Assembly: GCA_902593735.1 (NCBI GenBank)
Contig: CACJJL010000004.1
Location: forward strand, 1 to 64,000
DNA length: 64,000 nt
DNA from: an uncultured SAR116 cluster alpha proteobacterium
Lineage (GTDB): Bacteria; Pseudomonadota; Alphaproteobacteria; Puniceispirillales; Marisalimonadaceae
Reading direction: 5' to 3'
This document shows, one piece after another, positions 18,697 through 28,043 of the stretch. Position 1 is the first letter of the stretch. Every line of letters starts with the position of its first letter. The translations under genes and the position numbers were made by a program. Below the pieces are notes generated by a model. That model saw only the letters and a list, made by a program, of their open reading frames with translations. It had not been told where the DNA came from and did not search any database.

Positions 18697-20015
18697 TAGC
18701 TAACCAAACAATCTACTAAAGAAGAAACTTTACTTTCAGAGGGTGAGTTTAAGATTGTTGAAATTTCATGAGATTTATTTTTTGATAGCAATGACTCAGA
18801 TTTGTTAACAATTTTATTTTCCAAAATATTTTGATCAATCTTGTCTGATAAATCATGTTTATTTTTTATATCTCTATTTCCATCTTTAATAGAAATTGAA
18901 GACTGAGTATTTGTTAATTTGTTATTAGGTATGACTCTAACCTTGTCCCTTACATTATTTATTTTTTCATCAAAACAAATATCATCGTTGTACGTCCCTA
19001 AGTCGGCTGTGTCTTTGCCATAAATTGACATGGCTGCCGTTAATTTATAAGAAAATTTTGATTCCAAACCAGTTTTTGGTTCTTGAATATTACACACTTT
19101 GAGCCAAGAAGGATTAGTTTCAATTGCAATCTCTTCAATTGATTCAGGATTAAAGTTGTTTTCTTGTTTTAATTCCTCAAGTGCTTCTAGGAAAGAATGT
19201 AAACCATGACAACAGGCATGAAATTTATACTTAATTTCAGGAAATAGGAAGTCTGTTCCTAAGTTTTCTAAAGCACGTGTAGGAGTTTTTTTATCCCAAC
19301 CATGAGTTTGAAAAAACCCTTGATCACACTCAATACCATCTTCTCTTGACACAAACCCAAGTTTAGATAATTTGGCAGCCTCAATACCATTTGATGCAGC
19401 CATTCCTGCGTGATACGGTTTACCCATAGTACCAAATTGGGATTTAATTCCAGATGCTCTTGTTGAAACCAAACCAAGCGCGTTTATTGTCTGATCCTCG
19501 CTCAAATTTAGTAATTTTGATGCAACAATTGTCGCACCAAATGATCCACTTGTAGCAGTTTGATGGAACCCTGCATTATAATGTGAGTAGCCTAAGATAT
19601 GCCCAATTCTAGTAGAGACTTCAACTCCAGACATATAAGCAAGTAATAAATCTTCTATAGATAATTCTAATTCTTCGCCTAAGGCTAAAGCAGTTGGTAA
19701 TGCACTTGAAGTTGGATGGCCAACAAAAAGAAAGTGAGTGTCATCATAATCTAATGCATGACCAGTAGCTCCATTAGCTAAAGCTGCGCCTCTTGATGAA
19801 ACGTTGTATCCAGTTGAAATCACTCGTGCTTGATTAACGCCATTTTCTTCTTTAACCATTTCAGAAACTATTTTCGAAACCGGTTCTTGTTTTGCTGCAT
19901 AAGCTACTCCACACCAATCTAGTATTGACATCTTGGCAAAAAACTTCATTTCATCATTGAAACTGTCTAATTTAGTATTAAATCCATAACTACCAAATAA
20001 TTTTGTAATCGACAT
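18696..20015 (-). CDS. MmgE/PrpD family protein (copy 2)
   Basis: A 439-residue MmgE/PrpD protein. Family blocks include NGATGHALDYDDTHF near residue 85, HYNAGFHQTATSGSFGATI near residue 145 and YKFHACCHGLHSFLEAL near residue 265. Relatives dehydrate 2-methylcitrate or decarboxylate cis-aconitate to itaconate. Because it sits inside a cluster that could activate and split a C5 dicarboxylate, an itaconate-forming or related role is attractive, but sequence cannot separate decarboxylase from dehydratase. The last 60 residues are unusually polar and Ser/Asn/Lys-rich compared with the rest. Confidence 0.8.
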   Translation of the reverse strand: MSITKLFGSYGFNTKLDSFNDEMKFFAKMSILDWCGVAYAAKQEPVSKIVSEMVKEENGVNQARVISTGYNVSSRGAALANGATGHALDYDDTHFLFVGHPTSSALPTALALGEELELSIEDLLLAYMSGVEVSTRIGHILGYSHYNAGFHQTATSGSFGATIVASKLLNLSEDQTINALGLVSTRASGIKSQFGTMGKPYHAGMAASNGIEAAKLSKLGFVSREDGIECDQGFFQTHGWDKKTPTRALENLGTDFLFPEIKYKFHACCHGLHSFLEALEELKQENNFNPESIEEIAIETNPSWLKVCNIQEPKTGLESKFSYKLTAAMSIYGKDTADLGTYNDDICFDEKINNVRDKVRVIPNNKLTNTQSSISIKDGNRDIKNKHDLSDKIDQNILENKIVNKSESLLSKNKSHEISTILNSPSESKVSSLVDCLVS

Positions 20016-20035
20016 AATCTATCCCTCCCCTAAAA

Positions 20036-20893
20036 CTATCCAAAACTTGCTTCAGCTTGCATGGTCATTCCTGAACCCTTTACTGCACCCCAACAACTAA
20101 CGCTTCCATCAATGTTTTCCTTTGCGCCAATTATATAATCACTATTTGCAAAAACAGGGGCCATAACTTTATGACTAAATGATGTTACAGTCTTGCCTTT
20201 AAGCTTTTCAGCTGCCCTTAATAAAAAAGTAGCTTGCAACGGACCATGAACAATTAAATCAGGATAGTTCTCCTCATTTTTAGTATATGGATAGTCATAA
20301 TGTATTCTATGACCTACAAAACCAATCGCTGAATAACGGAACAATATTGTTGGATGCATAAAAATAGTTTCTGTATAGTCTGCGTCTTCAGGTATTTTAT
20401 CTGACACACCAGAACCACCGCCTGCTTTAGTTACATCTCTATAGACAATATTATGAAGTTCATGCAATCTTACCTCGTCATTAACTAAAAATTCATACTC
20501 TGCAGTAACAAAACAAAGCTGTCCTGTCCTACCTTCCTTTAGTTTTATGTCAGCTACCTTAGATTTTTTTATTACTTTATCACCTACTCTTAAAGGTTTT
20601 ATTACTTTGATCTGACTGCCTGCCCACATTCTTCTTGGAAGTGGGACTGGAGGCAAAAAATCACCTCTAGCTGGATGAGAATCCACACCAAGTTCGTCAT
20701 TTTTTTTTAAATCCCAACCTAACATCCAATGCAAACCAGAGGTTGCATCCTCCCCAATTTTGGGTTCGCCTGGATCAATATTTAATGTTGCTCTGTACCT
20801 CTGTTCAACAATTGGTGTAAGGTAATCTGTTACAGTCTCTATATTACCTAACCATTTATTTAAATGATTAATATCAAGCGCTTCATTTTCCAT
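20036..20893 (-). CDS. HTD2-type double hot-dog acyl-CoA hydratase (mesaconyl-C4-CoA/itaconyl-CoA hydratase-like)
   Basis: A 285-residue protein with two hot-dog domains. The N-terminal half carries LHWMLGWDLKKNDELGVDSHPARGDFLPP in pieces typical of the HTD2/Meh family, with LPRRMWAGSQI after it. The C-terminal half has the catalytic signature FVGHRIHYDYPYTKNEE and YPDLIVHGPLQATFLL. Characterised relatives hydrate mesaconyl-C4-CoA or itaconyl-CoA to citramalyl-CoA. It is the first gene of the six-gene cluster; the promoter should lie in the short AT-rich gap above 20893. Confidence 0.85.
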   Translation of the reverse strand: MENEALDINHLNKWLGNIETVTDYLTPIVEQRYRATLNIDPGEPKIGEDATSGLHWMLGWDLKKNDELGVDSHPARGDFLPPVPLPRRMWAGSQIKVIKPLRVGDKVIKKSKVADIKLKEGRTGQLCFVTAEYEFLVNDEVRLHELHNIVYRDVTKAGGGSGVSDKIPEDADYTETIFMHPTILFRYSAIGFVGHRIHYDYPYTKNEENYPDLIVHGPLQATFLLRAAEKLKGKTVTSFSHKVMAPVFANSDYIIGAKENIDGSVSCWGAVKGSGMTMQAEASFG

Positions 20894-20989
20894 TTACCGA
20901 ACCTTTATTTTTAAGAATATTTGAAACTATTAAATATAAAAATTATATTAATATCAATTAATAAAATATTTAATGATAGGATCTTTGAA

Positions 20990-21334
20990 ATGCCTTCTTT
21001 AATTTTACATGTAGATGAAACCTTAGAAAATATTTTTGAAATTTCTGCAGTTAATGCAATAGAAAAAAGCATAATAGATATTATCCTAGAAGAGTTAGAG
21101 GCTGAAAAAAACAACTGTCAAATTATATGGGTTAAGAGTAAAATAATTTGCTCAAATTATAAAATATTTGGTGAATTGAAGTTTAGAGATAAAGAGACTA
21201 GAAATATTTACAAAAGAGATAAATGTTTAAAAAGAATTGGTAAAATTTTACAAAATAAATTTAATGCCTTTATAAGACTTAGGGCATTCTCAATTCAAGA
21301 TGCATCAATAACTGCACTAGATCTTGTAAATTAA
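20990..21334 (+). CDS. Putative tautomerase-superfamily protein
   Basis: A 114-residue protein when started at the ATG at 20990, which has AGGA eight bases upstream; the frame is open further upstream but without a ribosome-binding site. It begins Met-Pro (MPSLILHVDE). Proline after the removed Met is the catalytic base in 4-oxalocrotonate-type tautomerases, and the C-terminal FIRLRAFSIQDASITALD resembles the family's second beta-alpha unit. The match is moderate. It is followed by enoyl-CoA hydratase, a PcaB-like lyase and a thioesterase on the same strand, suiting degradation of an unsaturated acid. Confidence 0.5.
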   Translation: MPSLILHVDETLENIFEISAVNAIEKSIIDIILEELEAEKNNCQIIWVKSKIICSNYKIFGELKFRDKETRNIYKRDKCLKRIGKILQNKFNAFIRLRAFSIQDASITALDLVN

Positions 21335-21371
21335 ATTTGTATTTCAAGTAATAAAAATAGAAGGATCATTA

Positions 21372-22163
21372 ATGAGTAAAAATATTGTATTAACAAGCGT
21401 AAATGAAAGAGGAATTGCTGAAGTTATTTTAAACCGTCCAGAAAGAAATAATGCATATAACGGAGATATGATTATTGAATTAATCAAAAGCTTTGAATCT
21501 TTATATAAAAATAATTCTGTAAGAATAGTGCTCATTAAAGGCAATGGAAAACATTTTCAAGCAGGAGCTGACTTACAATGGCTTAAAGAAATTGGTAAAC
21601 TAAGTCAAAAAGAAAATATAGAGGTTTCGAGAAAAACAGCTTCAGCGATTCAAGGTCTTACAAAGTTCCCTAAGCCAACAATAGCTTTGATCCATGGAGG
21701 ATGCTTTGGAGGTGGAACTGGAATTGCGGCAGCAGCTGATATAGTAATAGCTAGTGAAGACGCTATTTTTTCTATTTCTGAAGCTAGATGGGGGGTAATG
21801 GCAGGAATAATAATACCTCATTTAAACGCCAGTATTGGCGTAAGAAACGTTAGAAGATATGCTCTTACATGTGAGCGTTTTGGCTCTAGTCAAGCCAAGG
21901 ATATGGGTTTAGTTCACCAAGTTTGTAAAACGGGTGAGCTTGAAAATGCTGTTCAACCAGTTATTGAGGACTTGTTAATGTGCGCTCCAGATGCATTGGA
22001 AGCTACAAAAAGAAGAACTTTAATTGAAAGTGGTTTAATGTTGTCAGATGAAAAATTTGACGAACTTGTTTTTGAACATTCTCAAAAAAGGATGACTAAT
22101 GAAGCAAAAGAGGGTCTAAATAGTTTTCTTGAGAAAAGAACTGCATCTTGGTATCAAAATTAA
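21372..22163 (+). CDS. Enoyl-CoA hydratase/isomerase family protein
   Basis: A 263-residue crotonase-fold enzyme. The oxyanion-hole segments are GNGKHFQAGADLQWL near residue 62 and KPTIALIHGGCFGGGTGIAAAADI near residue 105. The downstream ISEARWGVMAGIIIPHL contains Glu at the position of one catalytic acid. LNRPERNNAYN near residue 17 is typical. It acts on an enoyl-CoA in the cytosol. It is the second gene of a plus-strand operon running from 20990 to 23956, 16 bases before the PcaB-like gene. Confidence 0.85.
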   Translation: MSKNIVLTSVNERGIAEVILNRPERNNAYNGDMIIELIKSFESLYKNNSVRIVLIKGNGKHFQAGADLQWLKEIGKLSQKENIEVSRKTASAIQGLTKFPKPTIALIHGGCFGGGTGIAAAADIVIASEDAIFSISEARWGVMAGIIIPHLNASIGVRNVRRYALTCERFGSSQAKDMGLVHQVCKTGELENAVQPVIEDLLMCAPDALEATKRRTLIESGLMLSDEKFDELVFEHSQKRMTNEAKEGLNSFLEKRTASWYQN

Positions 22164-22179
22164 ATCATAGGATATATAA

Positions 22180-23535
22180 ATGCCTGCATTAGTTACAAAT
22201 TCAAAAATATGGGGAGAAATGTTTGGTACTAAAGAAATGCATTTCTTATTTTCTGATGAGAGTACTACACAACTTTATTTAGATGTAGAAGCGGCTTTAG
22301 CAAGATCACAATCAAAGTTGAATATTATACCAAAAGAAGCTGGAGAAAAAATAACCCAAGCAGCAAAAGTAGATATAATTGATTGGAAGAAACTTGAAAA
22401 AAGGACATCTATAGTTGGATATCCAATTCTTCCACTAGTAGAACAACTAAGTGAAAAAGTTGAAGGCAACTTTGGACAATTTTGTCATTGGGGCGCTACA
22501 ACACAAGATATTATGGACACAGCAGATATCCTTCAAATTAGAAAGGGTCTTGAATTATTATCTAAAGACCTAAAGTCAATCTCAGATGCTTTAGAAAAAA
22601 TTGTTGAATATCACATTAAAACACCTATGGCTGGTAGAACACATTTGCAACATGCTTTACCTATATCTTTTGGGTACAAGGCATCTACTTGGTTATCTGG
22701 TATAGATAGGCATCACAAAAGACTGAAAGAAATAAAGAAACGTATTTTCAATGTTTCATTTTTTGGAGCAGCAGGAACACTTGCTTCTTTGGGAGAAGAT
22801 AAAGGTCTTAAGACACAGTCAACTCTTGCAGAAGAATTAGATCTGAATGTACCTGACGTAAGTTGGCATTCTATTAGAGATAATTTTTGTGAAGTGACTG
22901 GTTGGCTTGCAATAGTCGCCGCATCGCTTGGTAAAATAGCTTATGATGTGATGTTAATGATGCAAACAGAAACACAAGAAGTGGCTGAACCATATCTTCA
23001 CGGACGAGGTTCTTCTTCGACAATGCCTCAAAAAAGAAATCCCATTTCTTCTGAGATAATGCTGGCTTGTTCAAAACTATTAAGAGAACATCATTCTTCT
23101 ATGCTAGATGCTATGGTCCTTGACCATGAAAGAGCTACAGGTCAATGGCATGTAGAATGGCATGTAATACCTAACGCCTTTTTAGTTGCTTCTTCATCTT
23201 TCAACTCAGCTAAATATCTTTTGGAGGGTTTAGAAGTATCACCTGAAAAAATGAAAGAAAACATTTATAAAACTAATGGGTTAATTGTTGCAGAGTCTGT
23301 TATGATGGCACTTGCACCCAAAATGGGAAGACAAATTGCACACGATTTAGTTTATGACTGTTGTAGGGAATCAATCAAAAACAACATATCATTCATAGAT
23401 ATATTATTAAAAAACAAAGAAATTTCTAAATTTTTTAATGAACAAGATTTGTTAAAAATAATAGATCCATCTAATTATTTAGGAGCGGCTCCTACTATGG
23501 CACAGAGACTTTTAGATAAAAGAAAGTTACCATAA
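22180..23535 (+). CDS. Fumarase/adenylosuccinate lyase superfamily protein, PcaB-like (3-carboxy-cis,cis-muconate cycloisomerase)
   Basis: A 451-residue lyase of the class II fumarase superfamily. The signature loop GRGSSSTMPQKRNP lies near residue 270, and THLQHALPISFG near residue 150 and CHWGATTQDIMDTA near residue 103 form the rest of the active site. Details such as QWHVEWHVIPNAF near residue 325 and a C-terminal IIDPSNYLGAA match PcaB more than PurB. PcaB continues protocatechuate breakdown after PcaGH, which is encoded 10 kb away here. Another substrate is possible because it sits with a thioesterase and an enoyl-CoA hydratase. Confidence 0.75.
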   Translation: MPALVTNSKIWGEMFGTKEMHFLFSDESTTQLYLDVEAALARSQSKLNIIPKEAGEKITQAAKVDIIDWKKLEKRTSIVGYPILPLVEQLSEKVEGNFGQFCHWGATTQDIMDTADILQIRKGLELLSKDLKSISDALEKIVEYHIKTPMAGRTHLQHALPISFGYKASTWLSGIDRHHKRLKEIKKRIFNVSFFGAAGTLASLGEDKGLKTQSTLAEELDLNVPDVSWHSIRDNFCEVTGWLAIVAASLGKIAYDVMLMMQTETQEVAEPYLHGRGSSSTMPQKRNPISSEIMLACSKLLREHHSSMLDAMVLDHERATGQWHVEWHVIPNAFLVASSSFNSAKYLLEGLEVSPEKMKENIYKTNGLIVAESVMMALAPKMGRQIAHDLVYDCCRESIKNNISFIDILLKNKEISKFFNEQDLLKIIDPSNYLGAAPTMAQRLLDKRKLP

Positions 23536-23539
23536 TATA

Positions 23540-23956
23540 ATGCAACAATTAATGACAAAAGAAAGCCTTGATAAATTTTTAAATAAAGAATTTCCTCAAG
23601 TAAGCAAAAACTTCAAGATATTAAATGTAAGCGACCAGTCTTTTTCAATGCTAATGTACATTACTGAAGAACATTTGAGACCAGGGGCAACAGTTTCAGG
23701 CCCAACGATGTTTTTATTGGCAGACGTAACTTTTTATTTAGCAACACTAAGTATTATAGGACCAAAAAGTCTTACTGTTACTACTAATTGTTCAATAAAT
23801 TTTTTAAGAAAACCAAATGAGAAAAATTTAACTAGTAAAGCCAGAATTTTAAAATTAGGAAAAACTTTAAGTGTAGGCGATGTTTTAATTTATTCAGAAG
23901 ATATTGACGAGCCTGTTGCCCACGCTTCACTTACATATTCTATTCCACAAAAATAA
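23540..23956 (+). CDS. PaaI-type hot-dog thioesterase
   Basis: A 138-residue single hot-dog protein. GATVSGPTMFLLADVTFYLATLS near residue 50, where the family has G-G----ADxAxxxA, and TTNCSINFLRKP near residue 80 mark the PaaI/DUF4442-type thioesterases. It would hydrolyse an acyl-CoA, often to rescue CoA in catabolic operons. It starts 5 bases after the PcaB-like stop and is the last gene of the plus-strand operon. The gap to the convergent FghA gene is only 2 bases. Confidence 0.75.
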   Translation: MQQLMTKESLDKFLNKEFPQVSKNFKILNVSDQSFSMLMYITEEHLRPGATVSGPTMFLLADVTFYLATLSIIGPKSLTVTTNCSINFLRKPNEKNLTSKARILKLGKTLSVGDVLIYSEDIDEPVAHASLTYSIPQK

Positions 23957-23958
23957 AT

Positions 23959-24783
23959 TCATATTCTATCTCTATGCCAAATTAAATGATCTGACATAAA
24001 GGTTGATATAAAATAATATGAATGATCATAATTTGGGTGCATTCTAAGTTTTAAATTAATATTTTTATCTTTACATGCATCATCTAATAGCCAAGGTCTT
24101 AACCCTTCTTTTAAAAAACTATCCGCATCTCCTTGATCAACAAGAATTTCAGGAAAATCATAACCATTTTTAACTAACGCTACACTATCATACATTTGCC
24201 AATCACTTTGGTTTAAACCAATATATTTTTTAAAGGCATCACTAGACCAGCTGGCTGTCGATGGCTCGACAATTGGAGCAAATGCAGAACAACTTTTAAA
24301 TTTCTTTGGGTTTCTTAAAGCCATTACAATAGCTCCGTGACCACCCATTGAGTGACCAAAAATACTTTGTCTAGACATATCAAAATCGAAATTATTTTCA
24401 ATAATACTTGGAAGTTCTTCAATTATATAAGTGTACATATTATAGTTTTTGTCATAGGGCGATTCTGTTGCATCTAAATAAAAACCAGCCCCACTACCAA
24501 ATTGCCAATTATCTTTTTCGTCGGGTATATTTTCGCCCCTAGGACTTGTGTCAGGACAAACGATTGCTATGCCTAATTCAGCTGCTTTTTTTCTATACTC
24601 ACCTTTTTCCATTACGTTTAAGTGACTGCAAGTCAAACCAGATAGATACCACAAAACTGGAGGATTTTTTATCTTTGGAGGGATGAAAACCGCAAAAGTC
24701 ATTTCACAATTATTAACCAGAGACTGATGACTACAGACTAGTTGTTTACCCTCAAATGAAAATACTTCAGATATATTTTTCAT
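23959..24783 (-). CDS. fghA: S-formylglutathione hydrolase
   Basis: A 274-residue esterase-D family enzyme. The nucleophile elbow is FGHSMGGHGAI near residue 143. PVLWYLSGLTCSHLNVMEKGEYRKKA near residue 40 (shown in family as YLSGLTC) and CPDTSPRG near residue 77 are diagnostic. The C-terminal NYDHSYYFISTFM holds the catalytic His. It converts S-formylglutathione to formate and glutathione, the second step of glutathione-linked formaldehyde oxidation. It shares one base with the FrmA-type gene upstream, forming a dedicated two-gene operon. Confidence 0.93.
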   Translation of the reverse strand: MKNISEVFSFEGKQLVCSHQSLVNNCEMTFAVFIPPKIKNPPVLWYLSGLTCSHLNVMEKGEYRKKAAELGIAIVCPDTSPRGENIPDEKDNWQFGSGAGFYLDATESPYDKNYNMYTYIIEELPSIIENNFDFDMSRQSIFGHSMGGHGAIVMALRNPKKFKSCSAFAPIVEPSTASWSSDAFKKYIGLNQSDWQMYDSVALVKNGYDFPEILVDQGDADSFLKEGLRPWLLDDACKDKNINLKLRMHPNYDHSYYFISTFMSDHLIWHRDRI

Positions 24784-25892
24784 TAAAAAACTACGACTGA
24801 TCTTATTGATTCACCAGCATGCATCAAATCAAAGCCTCTGTTAATATCTTCTAATTTTAAATTATGAGTAATCATTGGATCAATGTCAATTTTGCCTTGA
24901 AGATACCACTCCACAATTTTAGGAACGTCGGTTCTTCCTCTTGCTCCCCCAAAAGCTGTACCTTTCCAGCTTCTACCTGTAACTAGTTGGAAAGGTCTAG
25001 TTTTAATTTCTTGCCCTGCTCCAGCAACCCCAATTATTATGCTTTCTCCCCAGCCTTTATGTGCGCACTCTAAAGCTTGTCTCATTACATTCACATTCCC
25101 AATACATTCAAAAGAGTAGTCTGCACCACCACCTGTAAGATCAACCAAGTAATTAACCAAATCACCGTCAATCTCTGATGGATTTACAAAATGTGTCATA
25201 CCAAACTTTTTTCCCCAAGATTCTTTTTTGTTATTCATGTCGACACCAACAATCATGTTTGCTCCTATCATTCTCAAGCCTTGAATGACGTTGAGCCCAA
25301 TTCCGCCTAAACCAAAAACCACTGCGTTACAACCTGCAGTTGCCTTTGCTGTATTGATAACGGCTCCAATACCTGTAGTTACACCGCATCCGATATAACA
25401 AATTTTATCAAAGGGAGCTTTTTTATTTACTTTAGCAAGCGCAATTTCAGGAACTACAGTGTAATTTGAAAAAGTAGATGTTCCCATATAATGCAATATA
25501 GGTTTCCCATTTATCGAAAATCTACTAGTGCCATCAGGCATTACTCCCTTACCTTGAGTAACTCTTATGGCCTGACATAAATTAGTTTTCGGATGCAAAC
25601 AATACTCACACTCTCTGCATTCCGGTGTATAAAGAGGAATTACATGATCACCTTCTTTAAGAGATGTTACGCCTTTACCCACTTCTCTTACAACTCCTGC
25701 TCCTTCGTGCCCTAATATTGCTGGGAAAAGTCCTTCAGGATCATCCCCAGAAAGTGTGAACTCATCAGTGTGGCATATACCTGTTGCTTTTATTTCTACT
25801 AGAACTTCTCCGGAACGAGGCCCTTCTAAATCTACATCCATAATTTCAAGCGGTTTTCCCGCCTCTACAGCAACTGCAGCTCTAGTTTTCAT
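24783..25892 (-). CDS. frmA: S-(hydroxymethyl)glutathione dehydrogenase / class III alcohol dehydrogenase
   Basis: About 369 residues, the usual class III ADH length. Catalytic zinc ligands are in GICHTDE and GHEGAG; structural zinc ligands are the four Cys of [17 protein letters not shown]. The NAD-binding [12 protein letters not shown] is near residue 195. It oxidises S-hydroxymethylglutathione to S-formylglutathione. ATG at 25892 is chosen over an upstream TTG because the family starts close to MKTRAAVA. With fghA it forms a complete formaldehyde-to-formate route, useful alongside demethylating and methanethiol-oxidising enzymes. Confidence 0.93.
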   Translation of the reverse strand: MKTRAAVAVEAGKPLEIMDVDLEGPRSGEVLVEIKATGICHTDEFTLSGDDPEGLFPAILGHEGAGVVREVGKGVTSLKEGDHVIPLYTPECRECEYCLHPKTNLCQAIRVTQGKGVMPDGTSRFSINGKPILHYMGTSTFSNYTVVPEIALAKVNKKAPFDKICYIGCGVTTGIGAVINTAKATAGCNAVVFGLGGIGLNVIQGLRMIGANMIVGVDMNNKKESWGKKFGMTHFVNPSEIDGDLVNYLVDLTGGGADYSFECIGNVNVMRQALECAHKGWGESIIIGVAGAGQEIKTRPFQLVTGRSWKGTAFGGARGRTDVPKIVEWYLQGKIDIDPMITHNLKLEDINRGFDLMHAGESIRSVVVF

Positions 25893-26013
25893 TGTGTCCC
25901 CCAAACAATAATTTTCTTAAATGTAAAATTTATTATGATTTAATATCCATGACTTGCAAGATTTTTTAGTATATAAATTAGGTTTCAAGGATTTAGATAT
26001 TAGGAGCATCTCT

Positions 26014-26823
26014 ATGAGTTTTGTTGAAACTGAAATTAATGGCCAAATAATTACTATCAGATTAAATCGTCCAGAAAGATTAAATGCTTTAAGCACTGTT
26101 ATAAGAAAAGGTATGGCAGAAGCGTTCAATAGATATCATGAGGATAAAGATTTAGAAGTAGCAATTTTGACAGGAACTGGAAGAGGGTTTTGTGCAGGCG
26201 AAGATATGAAAGAGTCTATTGACAGAGGCATCCCAGGATCTCCAAAAGAATTTGTAGAAGAAAACTTAATTGACCCATTTCAGACAGGTGCTCTTCAAAA
26301 GCCAGTCATAGCAGCAGTAAATGGATATGCAATGGGTGGTGGATTTATGTTAGTTGAGAGAACAGACCTTAGGATTGCTGTAAAAGAAGCAATTTTTGAA
26401 ATGTCAGAAGCAAAAAGATGGCTTCTTGGCGGTTATAATCATGGACATTATGGCAACCTCCCACATCCCGTTGCAACTGAAATGGCTTTTGGATATAGAA
26501 TTTCTGCTGAAAGGATGCATCAAGTTGGTTTCATTAATCGTTTAGTGGAAGCTAAAGATCTTATGAGTGAGGCTTATTCAATGGCAGAACATCTGCTATC
26601 ACTCCCTCCTGCTGCAAGAGTAAACACACTCTATATGATGAAGCATATGGCACCAAAAATAAATCCTAATATTGCGGACCTTGCTGAAAAGCTACATCTT
26701 CACGGCGACACTGAGGATAGAATGGAAAGTAGAAGAGCCTTTGCAGAAAAAAGAAAACCAAACTTCAAAGGTTGGCTTAACCCAGAAGATAGATATAATA
26801 TGCCGAAATTAGAGGAAAATTAG
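26014..26823 (+). CDS. Enoyl-CoA hydratase/isomerase family protein
   Basis: A 269-residue crotonase-fold protein. The ATG at 26014 is chosen because AGGAG lies about 8 bases upstream, although the frame is open for 20 codons more. Signatures are LNRPERLNALS near residue 18, GTGRGFCAGEDMKES near residue 60, and KPVIAAVNGYAMGGGFMLVERTDL in the oxyanion-hole block near residue 95. It is transcribed with the following CaiB/BaiF gene (8-base gap), so it probably hydrates the enoyl-CoA that the transferase makes. The exact substrate is unknown. Confidence 0.85.
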   Translation: MSFVETEINGQIITIRLNRPERLNALSTVIRKGMAEAFNRYHEDKDLEVAILTGTGRGFCAGEDMKESIDRGIPGSPKEFVEENLIDPFQTGALQKPVIAAVNGYAMGGGFMLVERTDLRIAVKEAIFEMSEAKRWLLGGYNHGHYGNLPHPVATEMAFGYRISAERMHQVGFINRLVEAKDLMSEAYSMAEHLLSLPPAARVNTLYMMKHMAPKINPNIADLAEKLHLHGDTEDRMESRRAFAEKRKPNFKGWLNPEDRYNMPKLEEN

Positions 26824-26831
26824 AGGTCAAA

Positions 26832-28043
26832 ATGAGTGAAATAAATGGAGCTCTTTCTGGGTTAAAAATAGTTGCATGTTCAACAGCACAAGCTGGAACT
26901 GTTCCCTACATGTTAATGGCAGATCTTGGTGCTGAAGTAATTAAAATTGAAACGCCAGGTAAAGGTGATAACAATCGTAACTCAGGTTTTTTAGAAGGAG
27001 AGTTTGGATCATTTTTTGAGACTAATAACAGAGGAGTTAAAAGTTTAACTCTCAATCTTAAATCAGAAAAAGGACAAAAAATACTTCATTGTTTAATTAA
27101 GGATGCCGATGTGTTTGGTCAAAATTTTAGACCAGGCGTTGCTGAAAAACTTAATTTTGATTATGACACTCTTAGCAAAATTAATCCTAAAATAGTTTAC
27201 GCTTCTGTTTCTGCTTATGGGCCTGATGCCCCAGACGGACACTTACCAGGAACCGACGCGGTAGGACAAGCTTTAAGTGGAATAGCTGAAGCATATTCAA
27301 TTCCTGGAAATAATTTAAGAACAGGAGTAGCCTCAGTTGCAGATGAAAGTTGTGCAATACTAACTTTTGGAGGAATTTTAGCGGCATATATAAATGCTCA
27401 AAAAACAGGAAAAGGTCAAAAGTTAGAAACTTCTTTAGTTGGGAGTGCTTTCAGACTTCTTGGTTGGACTATGACTACAGCAATGTGGAGTAACAGGCCA
27501 CCAATTACTGGAGCTAGAATTAATGGAACAAGAGAAAGGCCGGGTATTGCAGCATGTTTTAACGATATTAATGGTAAGCCTTTCGCACTCCAGCTTGATC
27601 CAGATGACTGGCGGGAAGCAATGAAAGCTCTTAACTTTTTTGATGTTTTGACAGAAAATGGTCTCATTGATCTTGGTTTAGCGTTTGAATCTGAAAAAAA
27701 GAAAACTGAAATTTTGGATAAACTTGCTGAATTATTCTCAACTGATACCAGAGATAATTGGATATCAGTCTTGAGAAAAGCTGACATGATATCTACCCAT
27801 GTTAATACAATGCTTGAAGCATCTAATGATCCAAATATAAAAGAAAACAATTATGTAACAGAAGTATGGTACCCAGAACTAAACAAAAATATGAAAGTAC
27901 ACGGTACTCCTTGGAAATTTTCCAAAACACCTGCTAACATAAAAAGAGCACCTAAACTCGGTGAACACAATACTGAGATATTGTCTGGTCTAGGCTATAC
28001 TAAAGATGAAATTAAAGGTTTTAAAGACGACAAGATTATTTAA
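26832..28043 (+). CDS. CaiB/BaiF family CoA-transferase (copy 3)
   Basis: A 403-residue class III CoA-transferase with the N-terminal ADLGAEVIKIETPGKGD and the catalytic Asp in GVASVADESCAILTFGG near residue 165. It follows an enoyl-CoA hydratase in a two-gene operon and has GAGG upstream of its ATG. It is only distantly similar to the two CaiB proteins at 14958 and 17542, so it probably handles a different acid. Its 3' end overlaps that of the convergent gamma-carbonic anhydrase by 8 bases. Confidence 0.85.
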   Translation: MSEINGALSGLKIVACSTAQAGTVPYMLMADLGAEVIKIETPGKGDNNRNSGFLEGEFGSFFETNNRGVKSLTLNLKSEKGQKILHCLIKDADVFGQNFRPGVAEKLNFDYDTLSKINPKIVYASVSAYGPDAPDGHLPGTDAVGQALSGIAEAYSIPGNNLRTGVASVADESCAILTFGGILAAYINAQKTGKGQKLETSLVGSAFRLLGWTMTTAMWSNRPPITGARINGTRERPGIAACFNDINGKPFALQLDPDDWREAMKALNFFDVLTENGLIDLGLAFESEKKKTEILDKLAELFSTDTRDNWISVLRKADMISTHVNTMLEASNDPNIKENNYVTEVWYPELNKNMKVHGTPWKFSKTPANIKRAPKLGEHNTEILSGLGYTKDEIKGFKDDKII

